DNA of 37,676 nt from Deltaproteobacteria bacterium (lineage in GTDB: Bacteria > Myxococcota_A > Polyangia > Polyangiales > JAFGIB01). The notes under the pieces are model-generated. The model was not told where the DNA came from. It made no database searches and saw nothing but the letters and a program-made list of their open reading frames with translations. A program made the position numbers and the translations under genes. The DNA is taken from NCBI GenBank assembly GCA_016929805.1, contig JAFGIB010000444.1, forward strand, positions 1 to 37,676, given 5' to 3'. Of this stretch, positions 16,470 to 24,375 are shown in pieces (positions within the stretch are counted from its first letter, which is position 1; each line of letters starts with the position of its first letter).

Positions 16470-17633
16470 CTAGGCCACTGTCCGGCGGGCCTCGAGCACG
16501 ATTTGCGCCACGTCCATTACTCTGACTTCGCTATCCATATCTTCGTCTTTGAGCGCGTCTTCCAGCATTTTTTTACATATGGGGCAAGCCACGGCGATCA
16601 CATCGGCGCCTTGTTCGCGCGCCTCTCTGACGCGGTGTCTGGCCGAGCTGTCTCGACCTGAGCCGAGCATGTCCGTGAAGTAGTTGCCGCCGCCTCCGCC
16701 ACAACAAAGAGCGTTATTCATATTTCTGTTCATCTCGACCAATCGTAGGCCCGCTATTGACTGCAAAACAGCCCGCGGCTCTCGATACAGGCCGTTCCAT
16801 CTCCCGAGATAGCAGGGATCGTGGTAGGTGACTCTGGCGTCAAACGACCCCTCGGGTTTCGTATGCTTGATAATGCTATGCAGAATTTGCGTGTAATGAT
16901 AGATCTCAAAGGCGCCGCCCAGCGTGGGGTAGGCGTTTTTCATGACATTAAAAGCATGGGGAGAAAGAGTGATTATTCGGCGTATCCCCGACTTTTTGAA
17001 TTGCTCTATATTGCTTTTAGCAAGATGCCTCGCGAGCTCCTGTTCACCGAGAGCCTGTACGTCGTTGCCGTCGCTCTTCTCGTTTTCGCCCAGTATTCCG
17101 AATGAAATACCCGAATCCTTTAGCATGGACGCGACCGCTCGGGTCATCGGTATTGCCGATTCATCGAAGGATCCGACGTCGCCCACGTAAAAAAGATATT
17201 CATGGCCGTTATATAAGGGTACCTCTAGGCCCTCGGCCCAGTCGCTTCTTTCAGACTGCAGCTTTTGGAAAGGGTTCCCCCTCATATTTATCTCTGTCAG
17301 GTAGTTTCTGATCGAGCGCGGAAGCTTGCCGGCATTCACCATCTCTTCCCTGGCCCCTATGATCATGTCGACGAGATAGTTTTTTATTTCCGGAATACCG
17401 CAAGCCTCCACGCAGTTTTTACAGGTCGCGCAAGAAAAAACTATCTCCTCGAGCCTCTCGCCCGCCTCGATATCGCCGTTGCGCCAGGCCCGCACGAGCC
17501 ACAGCCTGCCCCCGGGCGAATAGCTCTCGAAACGAAACTTGAGATAAGACGGACAGTTGATCTCTATGAAGTTCGTGGGCAGCTTGCACCATCCACAGCG
17601 GAAACAGCGGTGTAGAAGTTCTTCATACCTCAT
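16470..17633 (-). CDS. CCG-domain iron-sulfur protein (heterodisulfide-reductase/GlcF-like)
   Basis: 387 residues from the ATG at 17633, which overlaps the FAD-oxidase stop as ATGA; the open frame extends five codons further upstream. An N-terminal ferredoxin part (CFRCGWCK, CATCKNCVEACG) is followed by CCG-type domains; the second is complete, with YHDPCYLGR, ALCCGGGGGN and ACPICKK, which in HdrB relatives bind non-cubane [4Fe-4S] clusters. It is the last gene of an FeS-FAD-FeS trio resembling GlcDF/LutA-type dehydrogenases. It probably receives electrons from the FAD subunit. Convergent with the ABC operon. Confidence 0.88.
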   Translation of the reverse strand: MRYEELLHRCFRCGWCKLPTNFIEINCPSYLKFRFESYSPGGRLWLVRAWRNGDIEAGERLEEIVFSCATCKNCVEACGIPEIKNYLVDMIIGAREEMVNAGKLPRSIRNYLTEINMRGNPFQKLQSERSDWAEGLEVPLYNGHEYLFYVGDVGSFDESAIPMTRAVASMLKDSGISFGILGENEKSDGNDVQALGEQELARHLAKSNIEQFKKSGIRRIITLSPHAFNVMKNAYPTLGGAFEIYHYTQILHSIIKHTKPEGSFDARVTYHDPCYLGRWNGLYREPRAVLQSIAGLRLVEMNRNMNNALCCGGGGGNYFTDMLGSGRDSSARHRVREAREQGADVIAVACPICKKMLEDALKDEDMDSEVRVMDVAQIVLEARRTVA

Positions 17634-19009
17634 TCGTCCACCTCCCAATTTCCCGGATTCAATATTCCCTTGGGGTCAAGGGCGGCTCGTAAACGATTCA
17701 TCAACTCGAATGTATTGGGGTCCATGCGCTTGATGATTTCCTTTTGAGCCGGCGCTTCAGCCTTCCAGGGAATGCCGCCGAGATCGAGCACCAGCCGGTT
17801 GGTCTCGTGAAGCGCCTTGCCGGCTAAAGCCACTTCCGCCTCAACCGCCCGATTAAAGGAATAGGTATAGGAAAACATCATGCAGTGGCCGCCCACGACT
17901 CGCGCTCCCATGAGAGTATTGATGCTGAATTTTTCCGCCACCTGAACTCCGAGAGTAAATGCATTGCCCAAGAGCTCGATCGGCATGATCGCACCCACGT
18001 ATTCGAATCCTCCCCCCTTGCGTTCGTCAGCCGCCCGGGTGAGCTCGGGATTCGGTGCTTTCAGCATATCGGTTTTTGCCCCGGGAGGCGTGGGCACGAA
18101 CGCGCCGGTTTTCTCGTCCAGATACTTTTTGACCGAAGCGCGGATGATGTTCTTTTTCCAGTACAACTCCTGCTTTGAATCCGCTCCGTAATTGATCAGC
18201 ACCATGGGAAATATCCGTGTTCTACCGAACATGTAGCCCACGGTGACCGTGATATCCTCCGCCAGCAGCGTACCCGTGAGCCTATGGATGATGTCCGGAA
18301 CCGACTCGACGCCTTCGGTGATGAACACCCGCGCGTCGTTAAAAGGTCGGTCCGGATACAGCTTGACCGCCAGCTTGGTGACCACCCCGGTCGTTCCAGC
18401 CCATCCGATGAAGAGCCCGCATAGGTCCGGCAGGGGCGCGCGCGAAAACCAGTAGGGCGATGCGGAGCACGATCCGGTTGTGACGATTTCTCCGGTCGGC
18501 AAAACGACCTCCAGGCCGTTCAACATCTCCGAATGAAATCCCCCGGTCTGCGAAAGGTGGCCGGATCCGTGAATCAGCACATTGCCGGCGATGGTGGCGA
18601 TGGGCGGCGCGTCCGGCACCGAGTGTTTGAGCGCCGGATGATTCCTTTTGAGATAGGCTTGGAGCATGCCCTCTGATGCGCCCGCCTGCACCACGGCATA
18701 GCGGCTGATCTCGTTCACTTGCAGGATCCGGTTCATCCGCTTCATATCCATGATAATGCCGCCCTTGAGCGCCCTGGTCAGCCCGGACAGAACCAGACCC
18801 GCTCCCATGGGCACGACCGGCATTCCCTCTCGGTTGGCCAGAAGCACCACCTTTTGCACCTCCGCGGTGGAGTCGGGCATCACCACGAAATCCGGGTTCG
18901 CGGGCGGCATGGTGCCCATATCGCGGGAATAGATAAACAGCTCCTCCGGCCGGTTCGATACGAATTGCGATCCGACGATTTGTTTGAGCTCCGTATAAAT
19001 CTTTTCCAT
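17630..19009 (-). CDS. FAD-linked oxidase (GlcD/VAO-type) of an FeS/FAD complex
   Basis: 459 residues. N-terminal PCMH-type FAD domain (VVPMGAGLVLSG, GNVLIHGSGHLSQTG, LEVVLPTGEIVTTGS, GWAGTTGVVTKLAVKLYPD), then a substrate domain, ending with LDPKGILNPGNW, the usual C-terminal signature of GlcD-type enzymes. The canonical FAD-attaching His is not assigned. Such enzymes oxidise 2-hydroxy acids or related alcohols and pass electrons to CCG iron-sulfur partners, which here sit on both sides (19-nt gap upstream, 4-nt overlap downstream). The substrate is unknown. AGAGAG lies upstream of the ATG. Confidence 0.88.
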   Translation of the reverse strand: MEKIYTELKQIVGSQFVSNRPEELFIYSRDMGTMPPANPDFVVMPDSTAEVQKVVLLANREGMPVVPMGAGLVLSGLTRALKGGIIMDMKRMNRILQVNEISRYAVVQAGASEGMLQAYLKRNHPALKHSVPDAPPIATIAGNVLIHGSGHLSQTGGFHSEMLNGLEVVLPTGEIVTTGSCSASPYWFSRAPLPDLCGLFIGWAGTTGVVTKLAVKLYPDRPFNDARVFITEGVESVPDIIHRLTGTLLAEDITVTVGYMFGRTRIFPMVLINYGADSKQELYWKKNIIRASVKKYLDEKTGAFVPTPPGAKTDMLKAPNPELTRAADERKGGGFEYVGAIMPIELLGNAFTLGVQVAEKFSINTLMGARVVGGHCMMFSYTYSFNRAVEAEVALAGKALHETNRLVLDLGGIPWKAEAPAQKEIIKRMDPNTFELMNRLRAALDPKGILNPGNWEVDE

Positions 19010-19028
19010 TATAATACTCTCTTGTGTT

Positions 19029-20048
19029 CTATTCGCCCAAAGCGAGATGGCAGAGGTCGCTCATCATTATCGGAGTTATTCCGCGCTCCGCCACCAGGTC
19101 CTTCAGGGTAAAAAAACAGGCGGGACAGTTAAAGACGCAGTATTGCGCTTGCGCCTCCAGCATATCCTCGATGTTCTTCTGCTGCAGATCGTCCGCGAGA
19201 TCGTCTTTCTGTTGTGCCTGTATGGTGCCGGCGCAGCATAGGGCGTTTCCCCCATCGTACTTCCGCTTGACCCGCTCGGCGCCTATAAGGGAAAAGATAT
19301 CGTCGACCCAGTGCTCGGTTTCCGGTATCAGACGATTGGAGCAGGGCCGCTGATACGCGACTTTTGCCTGTAAAGGCCGTACGTGATCTTTTAGTTCAGT
19401 AAGCCTTTGAGTCAGGTATTCGAAAAGATGGATGGGCTTGAACGGAACGTCGATACCGAAAGCGGGAGCGAGATGAGTGTACGTGCCGTAGCACTCATCG
19501 TGAAAACAGACGAATTCGTCGGTCCCGCTTTCATCCAGATAGTGTTTCTTGATATTTTCGATCATCAATGGAAGCCGCTCGCGAATAGCGGAATTTCTCG
19601 CGAAGTGAAGCCACATGATGTTGCAAAACACGTCATACCCTCCAAAAGTCGACGCGCCCTCGAACAGCCGTCCGCGGATGGTATATCGCAGCAGGGGAAA
19701 GGCACACATGTTCACCAAGGGCGGCTTGAGCTTCTCGGGCCTGCTCCGTCCGCGAGGCCTCATGACCACGAGCTGCTGCTCGGTCAGCGGGGTGGGGACC
19801 GGCCGTGTATTGTGCTCTTCCTGGCGCTCCACGATCATGTAGAACGGGTGATTGCCGCGGCGGCAGTACTCCTCGCAGGCGTAACAAGTCACGCAATCTT
19901 CGAGGATGCGCGACGGTTCGCCCTTTATCAGCTTTCCCCATTGCTCTTTGGCCTCGGCCAAGCTCAAGCTCATGTGTTGGCACTTCATCAAGCACTCAAT
20001 AGACGGGCATTTTTCGCACGTTTTTGTATTGAATTTCAAGGTAACCAT
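19029..20048 (-). CDS. CCG-domain iron-sulfur protein, first subunit of the FeS/FAD/FeS trio
   Basis: 339 residues from the ATG at 20048, preceded by AAAGGA; the alternative ATG at 20066 overlaps that site. The N-terminus has two [4Fe-4S] sites (CEKCPSIECLMKC, CVTCYACEEYC). The C-terminal part has two CCG-like segments: a weak one (CFHDECYGTY) and a fuller one (RPCSNR, ALCCAG, FNCPACFF). It is distinct in sequence from the third gene, so the complex would contain two different CCG subunits. It probably delivers electrons between the FAD subunit and a thiol, quinone or ferredoxin partner. Confidence 0.85.
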   Translation of the reverse strand: MVTLKFNTKTCEKCPSIECLMKCQHMSLSLAEAKEQWGKLIKGEPSRILEDCVTCYACEEYCRRGNHPFYMIVERQEEHNTRPVPTPLTEQQLVVMRPRGRSRPEKLKPPLVNMCAFPLLRYTIRGRLFEGASTFGGYDVFCNIMWLHFARNSAIRERLPLMIENIKKHYLDESGTDEFVCFHDECYGTYTHLAPAFGIDVPFKPIHLFEYLTQRLTELKDHVRPLQAKVAYQRPCSNRLIPETEHWVDDIFSLIGAERVKRKYDGGNALCCAGTIQAQQKDDLADDLQQKNIEDMLEAQAQYCVFNCPACFFTLKDLVAERGITPIMMSDLCHLALGE

Positions 20049-20096
20049 CTCAAAACGTCCTTTCATTCAACAATCGTTTATCGCCCGGCATTTTAA

Positions 20097-20276
20097 CTAA
20101 AAAACCGCGTAGCTTAAAATCGCCTCGGCATGAACGGTTGTCGAGTCAAATAAGGGAATTTTAGTGTCCTTATCCCTGAGCAACAGAGGAACTTCGGTGC
20201 AGCCCAGGATACACCCGTCTGCGCAGCGAGCGGCGAGCTTGTCGATGATTGCCACTATCCTACCCCTTGGGCTTTC
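20097..20276 (-). pseudogene. C-terminal remnant of an aspartate/glutamate racemase gene
   Basis: Reading the minus strand in the frame ending at TAG 20097 gives about 54 recognisable residues: IVAIIDKLAARCADGC, then ILGCTEVPLLL and finally PLFDSTTVHAEAIL. These are the end of the Asp/Glu racemase fold, including the second catalytic Cys in GCTE. There is a stop just upstream and no start; the N-terminal three quarters are absent. The remnant overlaps the last codons of the DUF1847 gene out of frame, so a deletion fused them. No function is expected. Confidence 0.8.
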
Positions 20277-20907
20277 TCACGTTGATTCGGGTATAGATCT
20301 GTCGAGCCGTGTACAGAGCGGCCAGCGGATTGTGAGCCAACACCCGATCCTTGACCGCCAAAACCGTAACCGGCGCTTCCGAGTGTTTTATAAACAACGT
20401 ATCGTCCCCGACACATAAGCCTAATAGAACGTTGAGATCGCATTTCTCTTGGTTGAGCAACAGCGCCTGTCCGATAGGATTGCACATGGGCTGGCGAAAA
20501 CCCGGTACGATCTTTTCTTCCTCGGGCAGTTGGACATCATCGGAAGTAAGCGCGCCGTTCATGCAACACACCGACACGACCTCAAACCCCTCGTTTATCA
20601 ATAGATTGGTAAAAAGCTCCGCTTCATTGGAAAGCCCCACGCAGAACGCGAGACCGATCTTGCGGTAACCCCGGAGCTTGGCGTATAGAACGGTCTCTTC
20701 GACGCGCGTCAGCTTACCGTAATCCTTCCAGGTCCGCGCCACATCCTGCGCCATTTTTCTCTTCGTGGGATCCTCGAGCTCTTGCTTCGCTCGCTCGATG
20801 ATTTCCGGCTTTTTGACCGTGGGACAGAAATCGGGCGCTTGCTTGAGGTCGCCGACGAAACAGCCTTTCTTCGGGCAGTAGCTACACAGAACCTTTTTTT
20901 TATCCAT
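20260..20907 (-). CDS. DUF1847 family Cys-rich protein
   Basis: 215 residues with scattered conserved cysteines: LCSYCPKKGC at the N-terminus (probable metal or Fe-S site), GLAFCVGLSNEA, VCCMNGA, MCNPIGQA and LLGLCVGDD. The family occurs in anaerobes and has no assigned reaction. GGAG lies eight bases before the ATG. It precedes the FeS/FAD/FeS genes on the same strand, separated only by the racemase remnant, so an association with that redox module is likely but unproven. Confidence 0.8.
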   Translation of the reverse strand: MDKKKVLCSYCPKKGCFVGDLKQAPDFCPTVKKPEIIERAKQELEDPTKRKMAQDVARTWKDYGKLTRVEETVLYAKLRGYRKIGLAFCVGLSNEAELFTNLLINEGFEVVSVCCMNGALTSDDVQLPEEEKIVPGFRQPMCNPIGQALLLNQEKCDLNVLLGLCVGDDTLFIKHSEAPVTVLAVKDRVLAHNPLAALYTARQIYTRINVRKPKG

Positions 20908-21537
20908 GAATTATCTCCTCGAGAGCGGCAGGCCCAAATATCGGTATAAAAAGCAGGTAACGCGCGATTCGGTAGCGATCGCTGAAAACCGCTTTCCGTG
21001 GCTATCCTGGGAGCCGTCGCTTTCAACTTTCTCAGTACACCTTAACGTTGCAAAAATTCCGTCGGCGTAAACCGCTTTCGCTCGCGAAAAACAGCGCGAA
21101 ATAAGGGCGTGCTCACTTTTTTTGGACCTCACTTAGGGTGCACTAAGCTCGGCTCCAAAAAAAGTTCCGCGCGCCCTTATTTCATCGCTTTTTTCGCGTT
21201 TCCGCTCGACGTTTTTTGCAACGTTAAGGTACATCCTCTCGACGTCTTTACTAGAAAAGCCTATTTTTCTCAAACCACTTGAGTATTGATGCTTAACAAA
21301 ATCTGAATCACATCGAGGCCCCGCCTTGTTACGTTCCGGCAGGGTCACGGCGGTCGCGATCTATTTTGGCGTCGCCGATTTATGATTGACGTCGCGAGCC
21401 TCTAAAATGCACCGAACTCCGCCACTCTTTTTCCCTAAAATTCCTTCTTTACGGCGTTACGATATAACCATGGACTCTGCGGGAATTTGAAATTCTAACA
21501 TTCCTAGAATCTTGTTTATATCCCGGATCACTTGATA
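20908..21537. other. Gene-free 630-bp stretch around element A
   Basis: Contains the complete repeat A element (21040-21229) and, beyond it, AT-rich sequence up to the amidohydrolase stop. The 71-codon minus-strand frame at 21133-21348 runs through the repeat and encodes nothing recognisable. No other gene seen. Confidence 0.6.
21040..21229. mobile_element. Complete MITE-like element, repeat family A (190 bp)
   Basis: Starts CCTTAACGTTGCAAAA and ends in its inverted copy, TTTTGCAACGTTAAGG. The two arms remain largely complementary inwards (CGCGAAATAAGGGCG on one side, CGCCCTTATTTC on the other) to a central hairpin CTTAG-GGTGCA-CTAAG at 21132-21147. It is flanked on both sides by TACA (21036-21039 and 21230-21233), a probable target-site duplication. 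It encodes no protein, so it would depend on a transposase elsewhere. Confidence 0.85.
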
Positions 21538-22677
21538 TTACGTCAATTTGAATAAATTAGTGGCGTTCTTCCAAAAGATTTTATCCTGGTCGTCCCGGCT
21601 CAGACCCAAATCCTTCACGATATCGATGTGAGCCTTTGGGGAGACGTCAACAAAGGGATAATCGCTTCCAAAAAACACCCGGTCGACGCCGAGCACCTCG
21701 ATACATTGCTTAATGCCGGGCGCCGAAAAACCCATAATATCAACGTTTATGTTTTTCTTTAGGTAACTACTCGGCTTTTCTTTGCAAACCGCTTTAACGC
21801 TTACGACGTCTCCGAACAGTGGGTAGCCTAGCTCGTAACGGAAATCCAGTCGACTGATCAGATTGATTATCCCGCCGCCCATATGAGGCAATACCAATTG
21901 TAGATTCTTATAGCGGTCAAATACGCCGCAGCAAAACAAGCTGGAGACACTGACAACCGTATCAAAGGGCCTTCCGATCGATTCCCACAGGTCATATCGG
22001 TTTTCTACTATTTGCTCGTAACCTATGGGCTTATTTGGAGGATGAATGTAAATCGGGATCTCCTTTGACTCCGCGTATTCCCACAAGGGCTCCAGCGTTT
22101 CAGAATCCAAGAAATCCCCGCGCCAGCTTGTGCCGATGTTTATCCCTTTCGCGCCAAGGTCATTGATACAGCGTTCGCATTCCGCGATGCTGTTTTTTGA
22201 AAACGGATTCACCATCGCCATAAATGCGAGCTTGGACGGATATTTCTGAACCGTCTCGGCGTATTCATCGTTCCAATCTCTCGTCCACTGGTCCATTTTA
22301 TCATCCGCGACCATTGCGCCGAACATCTCCAATCCCATGGAAAAACTCAATAGGCTTAGCGTCACCCCGGCTTCGTCCGTCACCTGAATTTGATCATCGA
22401 TGTTATGAATCGCGGAAGAATAGTGACGATGAATATCAATAACTCGAGTTGTATCGGCGTTGTTCGAATCGACCGAGATGCCTGAGGCATCTGAGTCACC
22501 GGAATCACCCGAAGCGGAACATTTAGAACCACAGCCCACAGACCCTAATGCAATCACACCGGCAGTAGCTATTGTTTCCGATAAAAACGTCCTACGGGAG
22601 ATTTCTTCCGTAGGGTTTTCGGAAGGATTAGAGTTGATGATTTCGGTTTCATTCCGGAAAATATCCTTTTTTTTCAC
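21538..22677 (-). CDS. Exported amidohydrolase (Amidohydro_2 / ACMSD-like metal hydrolase or decarboxylase)
   Basis: 379 residues starting at GTG 22677. A twin-arginine motif (SRRTFL) and hydrophobic stretch end in SVGC, so it is probably a Tat-exported lipoprotein. The TIM-barrel metal site is complete: DIHRHYS (HxH), IYIHPP, VLPHMGGG and FFGSDYPF. Relatives include ACMSD, gamma-resorcylate and 5-carboxyvanillate decarboxylases and lactone hydrolases; the reaction cannot be chosen from sequence. It is visibly more AT-rich than its neighbours and flanked by family A repeats at both ends, suggesting separate acquisition. The start is weak, with no clear ribosome-binding site. Confidence 0.85.
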   Translation of the reverse strand: MKKKDIFRNETEIINSNPSENPTEEISRRTFLSETIATAGVIALGSVGCGSKCSASGDSGDSDASGISVDSNNADTTRVIDIHRHYSSAIHNIDDQIQVTDEAGVTLSLLSFSMGLEMFGAMVADDKMDQWTRDWNDEYAETVQKYPSKLAFMAMVNPFSKNSIAECERCINDLGAKGINIGTSWRGDFLDSETLEPLWEYAESKEIPIYIHPPNKPIGYEQIVENRYDLWESIGRPFDTVVSVSSLFCCGVFDRYKNLQLVLPHMGGGIINLISRLDFRYELGYPLFGDVVSVKAVCKEKPSSYLKKNINVDIMGFSAPGIKQCIEVLGVDRVFFGSDYPFVDVSPKAHIDIVKDLGLSRDDQDKIFWKNATNLFKLT

Positions 22678-22700
22678 GGCTCTTATCTACTTCCTTTATT

Positions 22701-22734
22701 TTAACGTTGCAAAAAAACCGTCGGCAGAAACCCC
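22701..22734 (+). repeat. Repeat family A, left-end fragment
   Basis: TTAACGTTGCAAAAA followed by CCGTCGGC matches the left end of the complete element at 21040. Similarity stops at the stop codon of the cytochrome gene (22735-22737). Confidence 0.75.
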
Positions 22735-24363
22735 TTAGTTAGCGCCGTTTTCCTCGCGAGCTATTAACTCGGCCGTGGCTTGAGAGAGCACGATCGCCGA
22801 CGAGCTTTGCATGGAACGGAAATAGCGGACAAAACGCTTCGGCTCATCCGCTTGTACGGTCTGCAAATTCATGGCCCAGCGAAAGCCTATGGGTTGGTAA
22901 AGCAACTGCGCTTTCACCTGAATCGACTCGGGCTCAGCCGAAAGAGGCGCGCGATATAGCACCCGGTGGCTCCCATCCACGAAGGTATCGTCCTCGGCCG
23001 CCATGCCGCGCGTTGCGATCTCTGGGTTTGCCGAGGCTTTGTCAAAACCGACTGGAAGAACGCGGTTATCCTTGAGATACCGGACGCCCGATAGCAGCGC
23101 GGTGGTCACGGCGCCGGCGTGGTCGGCCATAATCGACTCGTAGATTTGAACCTTATCAGCGCTATCGACCAGCGAGTAGTGCGGCTCAAAGCGGCTCGCA
23201 TCCGCGTCGTTGTCGTTTCCGGAAATACTGCCGTCCGGATTCAAGGCCCCTGATTCGAGCAAAACCGCCCCTCGGTCGTCGCTCACGGTCACGTGTAGCC
23301 AAACCCGGCGGGAAGGGTAGGCGGTGGGTAGCTTATGCCCCGCTAGGTTGTTTACGCTGACCTCGGCCACGGCGGTGTTGCCGTCGAGTTTCACGCCGGC
23401 GATTTGTACGGTTGCCGCGGCGCTCTGCAGGTGACCGGCGGTACGGCCCGACGCCGCGATAAGCTCGTGAGGCAAGGCCTCAACACCGCATTCGCTTCGG
23501 TAACGGTTCAAAAGCCGAGGCATAAAGAAGTTGCCCCCTTGAAAAACGTGTCGGGCCAACTCCTCCCGCGGTTGGCCAAGGACGCTGCTGATCGCTACAG
23601 GTTCGCTCTCAACCGGCATGTGACAGGATTGACAGCTTTCTTGATCCGCGTAGTCGCTATGCTTCCACTCGAGGTAAGGCACCTGTTCAGGCAACCGACC
23701 GACCACCTTGCCGTCGGGGCCCAGCGCCCGCGTAAAGAGGGTGTGGCAGGTCGCGCATACCTCTGAACGTTCAAGATGGGTCGACTGAACCGGTTGAAAG
23801 GCCGAGGCGGACCGCATAATCCGTGTAAGACCGGGTTGCACTTCGAAGGGCCCGAAGACCGAACGCTCGTCCCAAGGCCGGCTGGTATCCACGACAAAGC
23901 CGCCGTTGAAGCTGCGGTCGGCGCCGAGTCTATCCGAGGTGATTTGGTGGCATAGCGAGCACGACACCCCATCGATGGCAAGCCGCGCCTCGTCTGCAGC
24001 CTCGGCTTCCCGCGCGAGGTTGGCGAACACGGCGCCCATGGCGCCGGAAGCCTTGGCCTGGTAGCGGGCCATCGGCATGTGACAGGCGGCGCACTCGTCC
24101 TGGATCTCGGCGGCCGCCGAAGGATGCGCGACGGTCTCACGGCGCACCGAGGCTTGCCAGTAGGGATCGCGCGCGGCATTGGCCATCATCGTGGAACGCC
24201 AACTAAAACCGAAAGAGACGTCCTCGCCGGCCGGGTTGGTGAGACCGTTGTGGCAAGCGAGACAGGAATCCGACCCCGCGAATAAGGGCTCATTCGCGCT
24301 AACGCGCGATACGTAAAAGCACGCGATCAGGGATGTCGTCGTAATGATGAATTTGGCATTCAT
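22735..24363 (-). CDS. Exported pentahaem c-type cytochrome
   Basis: 542 residues, with a signal peptide ending near VSANEP. Five CxxCH haem motifs lie in the first half: CLACH, CAACH, CSLCH, CATCH and CQSCH. The second half has no haem sites and looks like a beta-rich domain (GHKLPTAYPSRRVWLHVTVS). The arrangement resembles periplasmic multihaem cytochromes of the c554 type. The ATG at 24363 has GAGGAG eight bases upstream and lies 12 nt after the cytochrome/barrel gene, so they form one operon. It may accept or donate electrons for the barrel-linked cytochrome. No decaheme OmcA/MtrC-like count is reached. Confidence 0.9.
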   Translation of the reverse strand: MNAKFIITTTSLIACFYVSRVSANEPLFAGSDSCLACHNGLTNPAGEDVSFGFSWRSTMMANAARDPYWQASVRRETVAHPSAAAEIQDECAACHMPMARYQAKASGAMGAVFANLAREAEAADEARLAIDGVSCSLCHQITSDRLGADRSFNGGFVVDTSRPWDERSVFGPFEVQPGLTRIMRSASAFQPVQSTHLERSEVCATCHTLFTRALGPDGKVVGRLPEQVPYLEWKHSDYADQESCQSCHMPVESEPVAISSVLGQPREELARHVFQGGNFFMPRLLNRYRSECGVEALPHELIAASGRTAGHLQSAAATVQIAGVKLDGNTAVAEVSVNNLAGHKLPTAYPSRRVWLHVTVSDDRGAVLLESGALNPDGSISGNDNDADASRFEPHYSLVDSADKVQIYESIMADHAGAVTTALLSGVRYLKDNRVLPVGFDKASANPEIATRGMAAEDDTFVDGSHRVLYRAPLSAEPESIQVKAQLLYQPIGFRWAMNLQTVQADEPKRFVRYFRSMQSSSAIVLSQATAELIAREENGAN

Positions 24364-24375
24364 GGCGATTCTCCT

